Part shown: one piece after another, positions 53,812 to 60,580 of the stretch | Layout: the number at the start of each line of letters is the position of its first letter | Position numbering within the stretch: position 1 is the stretch's first letter | Source of the DNA: Streptomyces sp. NBC_00239 | GTDB lineage: Bacteria > Actinomycetota > Actinomycetes > Streptomycetales > Streptomycetaceae | NCBI RefSeq assembly: GCF_036194065.1 | Contig: NZ_CP108095.1 | Span: 5,704,001 to 5,768,000, forward strand | Length of the DNA: 64,000 bases | Direction of reading: 5' to 3' | Position numbers and translations under genes: made by a program | Notes under the pieces: generated by a model | Told to the model about the DNA's origin: nothing | Databases searched by the model: none | What the model saw: only the letters and a program-made list of their open reading frames with translations

Positions 53812-53850
53812 TCGCATACGGTCGCACGACGGTCGCACGACGGTCGCTTT
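53812..53850. repeat. short direct repeats ACGGTCGCA
   Basis: The unit ACGGTCGCA or ACGGTCGCACG occurs four times in succession, the last copy diverging to ACGGTCGCTT. It sits between the epimerase and FAD oxidoreductase genes, where it could hold a promoter or binding site for the oxidoreductase. Confidence 0.7.
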
Positions 53851-53895
53851 CGGTCTACCTGCCGTAGTCGCGGCAAGCCGCCCGGGACCCCTTCC

Positions 53896-54798
53896 TCAGC
53901 CCTTCCGGGCGGTCAGAGCTGCCCTGATGGCGTCGTCGATCTTCGGGAAGGCGAAGCGGAAACCCGACTCCTGCAGCCGCCGGGGGAGCGCCCGCTGACT
54001 GCCCAGCACGTCCTGCGCGAGTTCGCCCAGCACCAGCCGCAGCGCGAACTCCGGCACCGCGAAGACCGTCGGCCGGTGCAGCACCCGGCCCATCGCGGCG
54101 GTGATCTCACGGTTCGTCAGCGGCTCGGGGGCGGTCATGTTCACCGGCCCGGACAGTGACGGCGTGTCGATCAGGTGCCGGATCGCGGCGATCTGGTCGT
54201 ACAGGGAGATGAAGCTCCAGTACTGCCGGCCGTCGCCCAGCCGCCCGCCGAGCCCCGCCCGGAACAGCGGGAACATCCGGCCCCAGGCGCCGCCGTGGGC
54301 CGACACCACCAGGCCGTTGCGGGCCAGCACCGTCCGCACGCCCGCCGCCGCGGCCGGGGCGGTGGCCGCCTCCCAGTCCACGCACACCCCGGGCAGGAAC
54401 CCGGACCCGGCGGGGGCGTCCTCGTCCACCGGGCGGTCGCCGGTGTCGCCGTAGTAGCCGACGCCGGAGGCGCTCACGAGGACCTCGGGGGGCTCGGCCA
54501 GTGCGGCCAGGGCGCGGGCGAGGGTCGTGGTGCCCGAGACCCGGCTGTCCCGGATCTCCTTCTTGTACGCCTCGGTCCAGCGGTGGTCCCCGATGCCGGC
54601 GCCCGCCAGGTGGACGACCGCCCGGCAGCCCTTCAGCCCGGCCGGGTCGACTGTGCCGCGGCGGGGGTCCCAGGCCGCCTCGCCGGGGCCGGCCGGTGGT
54701 CGGCGTACCAGGCGGACCACCTCGTGCCCGTCCGTGCGGAGGGACCGTGCCAATGCCGTGCCGATGAGTCCGGACGAGCCGGTGACCGCGATACGCAT
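53896..54798 (-). CDS. TIGR01777-type NAD-dependent epimerase
   Basis: The 300-residue SDR-fold protein shows MRIAVTGSSGLIGTALARSL (Rossmann motif, 1-20), VVHLAGAGIGDHRW and SASGVGYYGDTGDRPVDE. Its C-terminal FALRLVLGELAQDVLGSQRALPRRLQESGF region is distinctive for the TIGR01777 family. Some members have been linked to nucleotide-sugar or cell-division-related roles, but the reaction is unknown. ATG 54798 starts directly at the domain. A repeat-rich gap of over 500 bases lies upstream. Confidence 0.9.
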   Translation of the reverse strand: MRIAVTGSSGLIGTALARSLRTDGHEVVRLVRRPPAGPGEAAWDPRRGTVDPAGLKGCRAVVHLAGAGIGDHRWTEAYKKEIRDSRVSGTTTLARALAALAEPPEVLVSASGVGYYGDTGDRPVDEDAPAGSGFLPGVCVDWEAATAPAAAAGVRTVLARNGLVVSAHGGAWGRMFPLFRAGLGGRLGDGRQYWSFISLYDQIAAIRHLIDTPSLSGPVNMTAPEPLTNREITAAMGRVLHRPTVFAVPEFALRLVLGELAQDVLGSQRALPRRLQESGFRFAFPKIDDAIRAALTARKG

Positions 54799-55343
54799 AC
54801 CCCCATCCTGCCCGCCCCCTCCCGACTCCCGGGCGCGCCCGGCCCGACGCCGCTGCGGGCAACCCCCGGCCCCGCCGACGCCCCCTCGCCCGGGCGCGGC
54901 CCCCGGCCTTGCCGGTGCCCTGCGGTGCAACCTCCAGCCTTGCCGGGGCCCTGGGGCGCGACCCCCGGGCTTGCCGGTGCTGCGGGCGCGAATTCCAGCC
55001 TCGCCGGCGTTTGAGGCGCGGGGTTTGGGGCGGAGCCCCAAGACTGCAACCCGGCTCCGCCGGGTACCGGGCTCCGCCCGGACCCGCTCCTCAAACGCCG
55101 GAGGGGCTGGGGGTGCGCGGGGTTGCCGGGCTCTGCCCGGGCCCGCTCTTCGAGCGCCGGAGGGGCTGGAGGGCGCGGGGGGTTGCCGGGCTCCGCCCGG
55201 GCCCGCTCTTCGAGCGCCGGAGGGGCTGGAGGGCGCGGGGGGTTGCCGGGCTCTGCCCGGGCCCGCTCGTCAAGCGCCGGAGGGGCTGGAGGGTGCGGGG
55301 TCAGGCGCAGGCGGGGCTGAATGCCCGGCGCGGCGGGGAGCAA
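54799..55343. repeat. dispersed repeat cluster with amplified right arms (copy H)
   Basis: No gene is supported. Bases 54850-54990 hold degenerate left-arm units. A full inverted repeat lies at about 54993-55110 (left arm CAGCCTCGCCGGCGTTTGAG, internal GGGGCGGAGCCCC). Then a unit of about 60 bases is repeated at 55120-55300: GGGTTGCCGGGCTCTGCCCG, followed by GGCCCGCTCTTCGAGCGCCG and GAGGGGCTGGAGGG. The three units are nearly identical. Confidence 0.9.
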
Positions 55344-56036
55344 TCAGGTGTTGCCGAGCCAGTGGCCTACCGCGTAGGTGACAGCCATGGCGAGCGCGCC
55401 GCCGGCCACGTTGCGCAGTACCGCCCGCGGCCGCGGCGCACCGCCCAGCCCGGCGCTCAGCACCCCGCACGCGGCCAGCGCGGCCAGCACGGCGGCCACC
55501 GTCACCGGCACCCGCAGCTGCGCCGGCGGCAGCAGGATCGCCAGGAGCGGCAGCAGCGCCCCGGCCGTGAAGGCCGTGAAGCTGGCGAACGCGGCGTGCC
55601 ACGGATTGGCCAGCTCGTCCGGCTCGATGCCCAGTTCCACCCGGGCGTGCGCGCGCAGCGCGTCCCGTTCGGTGAGCTGCTGGGCCGCCTCCCGGGCCAC
55701 GTCCCGGCTCAGCCCGCGGCCCTGGAGGAGGTCGGTCAGTTCGTCCAGTTCGGCCTCGGGGTCGGCGGCCAGCTCCCGGCGCTCCTCGTCCAGCGCGGCC
55801 CGCTCGGAGTCCCGCTGGGAGCTGACGGACACGTATTCGCCCGCCGCCATCGACAGCGAGCCCGCCAGCAGCCCGGCCACCCCTGCGGCGAGCAGCGCCG
55901 CGCGCGAGGTGGTGGCCCCGGCGACGCCGACGACCAGCCCCGCGGTGGAGGTGATGCCGTCGTTGGCGCCGAGCACGCCCGCACGCAACCAGTTGAGGCG
56001 GGTGCTGATCGCGGCCGACTGGTTCTGTTCCGTCAC
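55344..56036 (-). CDS. VIT/CCC1-family metal transporter
   Basis: The 230-residue membrane protein has the VIT1 layout: NWLRAGVLGANDGITSTAGLVVGVAGA (about 15-41), a second helix with AGSLSMAAGEYVSVSSQRDSE, and a cytoplasmic Glu/Asp-rich loop (about 75-140) likely to bind metal. Three further helices follow. The family moves iron or manganese out of the cytosol. GTG 56036 is the start; the ribosome site is weak. It is divergent from the SpoIIE phosphatase gene. Confidence 0.9.
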   Translation of the reverse strand: MTEQNQSAAISTRLNWLRAGVLGANDGITSTAGLVVGVAGATTSRAALLAAGVAGLLAGSLSMAAGEYVSVSSQRDSERAALDEERRELAADPEAELDELTDLLQGRGLSRDVAREAAQQLTERDALRAHARVELGIEPDELANPWHAAFASFTAFTAGALLPLLAILLPPAQLRVPVTVAAVLAALAACGVLSAGLGGAPRPRAVLRNVAGGALAMAVTYAVGHWLGNT

Positions 56037-56112
56037 GGGAACACTGTCGGCCCCCCGCCCGTCCGGGGCCACCCGGCGTGCGGGCGCGCCGCGGCCGTAC
56101 GAGGGTGAAGGG

Positions 56113-57300
56113 GTGAGGGTCAGGCGCGGAGCGGCGGAACCGGGCTGGCTGCGCGGTGCGCCGCCGCCCCGGTGGGCACGGGTGGCGCCCGCCGTCGCGC
56201 TGGTCGTGCTGTCGTCGGCGCAGCTGCTCACCCCCGCCACCGTCGAGCTGGGCTTCTTCCTCGCGGCGGTGCCACCGGTGGCGGCCTTCTCGTACGGGGC
56301 GCTGGGCACGGCGGTGTTCGCCGCGGTGGTCCTGGTCCTGCTGGGCGTGCCGCACCTGAGCGTGGCGCACGCCCGCGGCACGGACCTGGCGACGGTGGCC
56401 GCGGTGGGGCTGCTCAGCGTGGTCCTCTCCTGGGTGCGGCGGCGCCGCGACGCGCAGCTGGTGAGCGTGCGGACCGTCGCCGAGGCGGCGCAGCTCGCGG
56501 TGCTGCCGCCGCTGCCGGAACGGGTCGGCCCGGTGCGCTGCTCGGGGCTGTACCGGGCGGCCCAGCTCGGCACCCTGGTCGGCGGCGACCTGTACGACGT
56601 GCGGGCCGGCCCCTTCGGGGTGCGGGCGCTGGTCGGGGACGTGCAGGGGCACGGTCTGGCGGCGGTGGCCACGGTGGCCGCGCTGCTGGGGGCCTTCCGC
56701 GAGGCGGTGCTCGACGACGCGGAACTGACGGCGGTGGCCGCCCGGCTGGACCGGCGGCTGGTCGCGGACGCGGCGGGCGAGGAACACGCGGAAATCTTCG
56801 CGACGGCGGTGCTGCTGGAGTTCCCGCCCGGCCGCGCGCTGGTACGGGTGCTGTCCTGCGGGCACCCGCCGGCGGTGCTGCTGCGCGGGCGGTCCGTACG
56901 GGAGGTCGCGGCGGATCCCGGGATGCCCCTCGGACTGGGCATGGCCGATGTGCTGCCGGCCGTGGTGACCACGCTGCCGCTGGCGGCGGGGGACCGGCTG
57001 CTGCTGCACACGGACGGGATCACCGAGGCGCGCGACACGTCGGGCGCCTTCTACCCGCTGGTGGCGCGGCTGCCCGTACTGGCCGGGGCGGGCGCCGACG
57101 GTGCCGCGCTGACCGCTGCCGTGTGGAAGGACCTGACGCGGTTCACGGCCGGCCTGACCGACGACGTGGCCCTGCTGGTCCTCTCGCTCGACGTCCCCGA
57201 AGCCGCTGATGTCCCCGAGGCCGCCGACGTCACCGAAGCCTCCGACGTCCCCGACGCCTCCGACGGGCCGCGGCCCCCGCCCGGCCGCCCGGCCTTCTGA
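56113..57300 (+). CDS. SpoIIE/PP2C-type serine phosphatase with membrane N-terminus
   Basis: The 395-residue protein has an N-terminal pair or trio of membrane helices (about 20-95) and then a PP2C-like SpoIIE domain (about 115-370). Metal-binding motifs are VGGDLYDVRAG, VGDVQGHGLAAVAT, LLHTDGITEARD and TDDVALLVLS. It should remove phosphate from serine on a partner such as an anti-anti-sigma factor. The C-terminal tail repeats DVPEAA/DVTEAS/DVPDAS four times and is probably disordered. GTG 56113 is preceded by GAGGGTGAAGG. It is followed by a tandem repeat and a TetR gene on the other strand. Confidence 0.87.
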   Translation: MRVRRGAAEPGWLRGAPPPRWARVAPAVALVVLSSAQLLTPATVELGFFLAAVPPVAAFSYGALGTAVFAAVVLVLLGVPHLSVAHARGTDLATVAAVGLLSVVLSWVRRRRDAQLVSVRTVAEAAQLAVLPPLPERVGPVRCSGLYRAAQLGTLVGGDLYDVRAGPFGVRALVGDVQGHGLAAVATVAALLGAFREAVLDDAELTAVAARLDRRLVADAAGEEHAEIFATAVLLEFPPGRALVRVLSCGHPPAVLLRGRSVREVAADPGMPLGLGMADVLPAVVTTLPLAAGDRLLLHTDGITEARDTSGAFYPLVARLPVLAGAGADGAALTAAVWKDLTRFTAGLTDDVALLVLSLDVPEAADVPEAADVTEASDVPDASDGPRPPPGRPAF

Positions 57301-57391
57301 AGGGCACTCCCACGCGCCGAAGGGCGCTCCCTGCGCGACGAGGGCACTCCCTGCACGACAAGGGCACTCCCTGCGCGACGAGGGCGGCTCC
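57301..57391. repeat. tandem 20-21 bp repeats between phosphatase and TetR genes
   Basis: About five diverged units of AGGGCACTCCCTGCGCGACG fill the whole gap (variants AGGGCACTCCCACGCGCCGA, AGGGCGCTCCCTGCGCGACG and AGGGCACTCCCTGCACGACA). It separates two convergent genes. No stable long hairpin is seen. Confidence 0.85.
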
Positions 57392-58063
57392 CTACGCGTC
57401 GGCGCGCGGCTCGGCCAGGATGCTCATGCCGCCGGTGAGTTCGGTCAGGCAGCGGGCGGCCACGTCGGCGGGGGAGCCGGGGCCGGCGGCGGGGCCGTCG
57501 GTGGCCGACCAGACCTCCAGCGCCACCCGGATCGCGTCCGTCGAGGCCGCCGCCAGCAGGCGGACCTCCAGCGGGTCGGCGTCCGGGCCCGCCAGCCGGC
57601 CCAGGACCGGCACCAGCCGCTCCTCGGAGTCCTGGTTGACCCGGTACCAGACCGCGCGCAGGGCCGGGTCGTCCACGGCCGCGCGCAGCAGCCCGCGGGT
57701 CCACCGGAGGGCCTCCTCGTCCTCGGGCGCGACCGACAGCGAGCGGACCACCGCCCGCAGCACGGCCTCCCGCAGCGGCGTCCCCGGCTCCTCGGCCGCC
57801 AGCAGCGCCCGCCACTCGTCGCCGCCGCGGGCGAGCAGCGGCGCCACGGCGTCCTGCTTGCTGCGGAAGTAGCGGTAGAAGGTCCGCAGCGCGACGCCCG
57901 CGCGGTGCGCGATGTCCTCCGCGGTGGTCCCGTCCGGACCGTGTTCGGCGAAGAGCGCGCACGCGGCGCGTGCGATGTCGAGCTGGGTGGCGGCCTTGCG
58001 GCGCTCGGTGAGCGACTTGGGGCCGGGCGCGGTGTCGGGGGCGTAGGGACGAGGCGATCTCAC
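57392..58063 (-). CDS. TetR-family regulator
   Basis: The 223-residue regulator has a TetR helix-turn-helix at about 25-70 (ACALFAEHGPDGTTAEDIAHRAGVALRTFYRYFRSKQDAV), followed by an effector domain with RWTRGLLRAAVDDPALRAVW. GTG 58063 is the first good start. It is divergent from the adjacent SDR, and two palindromes lie between them (58093-58109 and 58112-58126). It therefore probably represses the SDR gene and itself; the ligand is unknown. Confidence 0.87.
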   Translation of the reverse strand: MRSPRPYAPDTAPGPKSLTERRKAATQLDIARAACALFAEHGPDGTTAEDIAHRAGVALRTFYRYFRSKQDAVAPLLARGGDEWRALLAAEEPGTPLREAVLRAVVRSLSVAPEDEEALRWTRGLLRAAVDDPALRAVWYRVNQDSEERLVPVLGRLAGPDADPLEVRLLAAASTDAIRVALEVWSATDGPAAGPGSPADVAARCLTELTGGMSILAEPRADA

Positions 58064-58092
58064 GTCCGAAGAATACGCCGGCGAGATCCAGT

Positions 58093-58126
58093 GTGGCGTG
58101 ATATGCCACTCTGGCAAAACGTGCCA
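58093..58126. promoter_or_regulatory. two adjacent palindromes, probable TetR operators
   Basis: GTGGC-GTGATAT-GCCAC (58093-58109) and TGGCA-AAACG-TGCCA (58112-58126) are perfect inverted repeats separated by two bases. They lie in the 118-base gap of divergent TetR and SDR genes. The shared half-site is TGGC/GCCA. Confidence 0.7.
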
Positions 58127-58181
58127 CTTCCTCGGTACCCTCGTGTCACCCCCCAACCGGCAGAGCTACGGAGACCCCGAC

Positions 58182-58952
58182 ATGAACCGCTACGAAGGCC
58201 GCCGCGTCCTGATCACCGGAGGCGGCTCGGGCATCGGCCAGGCCACCGTCCACCGGATCCTCGCCGAAGGCGGCCGGGTCCACACCGTCGACGTGAACGA
58301 GGCCGGCCTCAAGGCCACCGCCGCGCAGGCCGCCGCCGAGGGCACCGACGGACGCCTGACCACCGCGCTCCTCGACATCTCCGACGAGAACGCCGTCCGG
58401 GAGGGCGTGGCGGCCGCCGTCGCGCACCTCGGCGGGCTCGACGTCCTCGTCAACGCCGCCGGCATCCTGCGCTCCGAGCACACCCACAAGACGACCCTGG
58501 AGCTCTGGAACACGATCATCTCGGTCAACCTGACCGGCACGTTCCTGATGGTCCGCGAGGCCGTCCCGGCCCTGCTGGCGGGCGACCGGCCGGTCATCGT
58601 GAACTTCAGCTCCACCTCGGCCTCGTTCGCGCACCCGTACATGTCGGCGTACGCGGCCTCCAAGGGCGGCATCCAGTCCATGACGCACTCCCTGGCCGCC
58701 GAGTACAGCAAGCAGGGCCTGCGCGCCGTCTGCGTCGCGCCCGGCTCCATCGAGAGCGGCATGACCACCGGCAACGGCCCCGGCCTGCCCGAGGACACCG
58801 ACTGGAGCCTGTTCGCGAAGCTCGCCCCGGGCCTCGGCCAGGGCTTCGCCGGCCCGCAGACGGTCGCCGGCGTGGTCGCCATGCTCGGCTCCGACGACGG
58901 CGCCTTCATCACCGGCACCGAGATCCGCATCGACGGCGGCACGCACTACTGA
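58182..58952 (+). CDS. short-chain dehydrogenase/reductase (classical SDR)
   Basis: The 256-residue SDR has the cofactor motif TGGGSGIG (about 12-19), NAAG (about 96), the catalytic Ser in NFSSTSASF and the YAASK Tyr-Lys pair (about 160). The C-terminal ITGTEIRIDGGTHY is family-typical. The acidic VDVNEAG segment after the second strand suggests NAD(H) preference. GGAG precedes ATG 58182. The substrate is unknown. The gene is divergent from a TetR gene with palindromes between them. Confidence 0.92.
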   Translation: MNRYEGRRVLITGGGSGIGQATVHRILAEGGRVHTVDVNEAGLKATAAQAAAEGTDGRLTTALLDISDENAVREGVAAAVAHLGGLDVLVNAAGILRSEHTHKTTLELWNTIISVNLTGTFLMVREAVPALLAGDRPVIVNFSSTSASFAHPYMSAYAASKGGIQSMTHSLAAEYSKQGLRAVCVAPGSIESGMTTGNGPGLPEDTDWSLFAKLAPGLGQGFAGPQTVAGVVAMLGSDDGAFITGTEIRIDGGTHY

Positions 58953-58975
58953 GGGCGCGGCGGCAGGCGGCCGAC

Positions 58976-59497
58976 TCAGGAGGACCGGAAGCGGTCCCAC
59001 AGCCGGGGGTAGCGCTCCGCGAGCACGGCCTCGTTCTCGAAGTCCAGCGCGGCGCCCTCCGGCTCGGCCGCCTGCATCGCCACCCCCAGCTCCGGCGCCA
59101 CCGCGCCGGTGAGCTGCTCGTACGCCTCGTCGGCCGCGTACCCCAGCTCCTCGCCGTCCCCGTCGACGGCCTCGTCGAACTCGCCGAGCAGTTCGGCGAG
59201 GTGGTCCGGGTCGTGCACCGCGCCCTCGAACACCTCTCGGCCCTGCCCGATCAGCCAGCACCGGAAGAAGTCGAACGCGTCGTCGCTGGCCCCGTCGAGC
59301 AGCACCCAGGCCGCACCCCACAGGTCCCAGGTGTACGCCCGGTTGTACCGGGCCTCGAAGTGGCGGGCGAAGTCCAGGACGGAATCGGGGTCGAGCTGCA
59401 GCAGTCGCTCGACGAGCAGGTCGGCATGGTCCTCGGGGTCGCCCTCGGCGGCCTCGCGGGTGCTGTCGACGATCTCCCAGAATTCCGTCTCGTCCAT
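58976..59497 (-). CDS. DUF4240 domain protein
   Basis: The 173-residue acidic, helical protein opens MDETEFWEIVDSTREAAEGD and has DLLVERLLQLDPDSVLDFARHFEARYNRAYTWDLWGAAWVLLDGASDDAFDFFRCWLIGQGR (about 27-88), the DUF4240 pattern. The family's function is unknown; members often occur singly in actinobacteria. ATG 59497 gives the standard N-terminus. It is convergent with the SDR at 58182 and divergent from the next SDR. Confidence 0.85.
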   Translation of the reverse strand: MDETEFWEIVDSTREAAEGDPEDHADLLVERLLQLDPDSVLDFARHFEARYNRAYTWDLWGAAWVLLDGASDDAFDFFRCWLIGQGREVFEGAVHDPDHLAELLGEFDEAVDGDGEELGYAADEAYEQLTGAVAPELGVAMQAAEPEGAALDFENEAVLAERYPRLWDRFRSS

Positions 59498-59552
59498 CAC
59501 GAGCACAGCATCACCGCTGCGCGAGTGCCCCGCCACCGCGAGAATGCGTCGT

Positions 59553-60479
59553 ATGGGAACTGTGACGGGAAGTCTCAGAGGCAGGATCGCCCTCGTGGCC
59601 GGAGCCACCCGGGGCGCGGGACGGGCCATCGCCGTCCAACTGGGCGCGGCGGGCGCCACCGTGTACGTCACCGGACGGACCAGCCGGAACCGCGCCAGCG
59701 AAGTGGGCCGTACGGCGGAGACCATCGAGCAGACGGCCGACCTCGTCACCGAGGCCGGCGGCGAGGGCATCGCCCTGGTCGCCGACCACCTCGATCCGGG
59801 GCAGGTGCGCGCCGTCGTCGAGCGCATCGACGCCGACCACGGCCGCCTCGACCTCCTCGTCAACGACCTGTGGGGCGGCGAACACCTGGTCGTCTTCGGG
59901 AAGCGGATGTGGGAGACCGAGCTCGAACGGGGCCTGCGGATGCTCGACCTCGGCGTGAAGAGCCACATCCTCACCAGCTGGTACGCCCTGCCGCTGCTGA
60001 TCCGCAACCCGGGCGGGCTGGTCGTGGAGATCACCGACGGCACGGCCGAGACCAACGACCGCTTCCGCGAGAACTTCTTCTACGACCTGGCCAAGAACGG
60101 CCCGATCCGGATGGCCCGCACCCTCGCCCACGACCTCCGCGGCACCGGCTGCACGGCCGTGTCCGTCACCCCCGGCTGGCTCCGCTCGGAGCAGATGCTG
60201 GAGGCCTTCGGGGTCACCGAGGCGAACTGGCGCGATGCCGTCGCCAAGGTCCCCGGCTTCGCGGTCTCCGAGTCCCCCGTGTACATCGCCCGGGCCGTCG
60301 CCGCCCTGGCCGCCGACCCGGACGCGGTCACCCGCTGGGAGGGTCAGTCGCTCTCCAGCGCGCAGCTGTCCCGCGCGTACGGCTTCACCGACGCCGACGG
60401 CAGCCGCCCGGACGCCTGGGCGTACATCCAGGAAGTGGAGATCGGCGGCGAAGACCGCTCCCCGGACCACTACCGCTGA
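59553..60479 (+). CDS. SDR-family oxidoreductase
   Basis: The 308-residue SDR has GATRGAGRAIAVQLG (about 17-31) as cofactor motif, an Arg after the second strand (TGRTSRN) suggesting NADP(H), and LVNDLWGGE where classical SDRs have NNAG. The usual YxxxK is replaced by FFYDLAKNG with Tyr and Lys correctly spaced. An extended C-terminus (SSAQLSRAYGFTDADGSRPD) matches a subgroup often annotated only as SDR. The start at ATG 59553 leaves 55 bases to the divergent DUF4240 gene. Confidence 0.87.
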   Translation: MGTVTGSLRGRIALVAGATRGAGRAIAVQLGAAGATVYVTGRTSRNRASEVGRTAETIEQTADLVTEAGGEGIALVADHLDPGQVRAVVERIDADHGRLDLLVNDLWGGEHLVVFGKRMWETELERGLRMLDLGVKSHILTSWYALPLLIRNPGGLVVEITDGTAETNDRFRENFFYDLAKNGPIRMARTLAHDLRGTGCTAVSVTPGWLRSEQMLEAFGVTEANWRDAVAKVPGFAVSESPVYIARAVAALAADPDAVTRWEGQSLSSAQLSRAYGFTDADGSRPDAWAYIQEVEIGGEDRSPDHYR

Positions 60480-60515
60480 CGGCCCGCGCCCGCCGCGCGC
60501 ACCCGATCCCGTACG

Positions 60516-60556
60516 CGAAGACCCCCCGCCGCGGAATGCGGCAGGGGGTCTTTCAC
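60516..60556. terminator. bidirectional terminator between SDR and aceE
   Basis: Arms GAAGACCCCCCGCCGC and GCGGCAGGGGGTCTTTC form a stem of about 15 pairs with one mismatch and a short loop. It lies between convergent stop codons. Confidence 0.75.
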
Positions 60557-60580
60557 GTACGGGCCTACGGGCGTTCGGGC

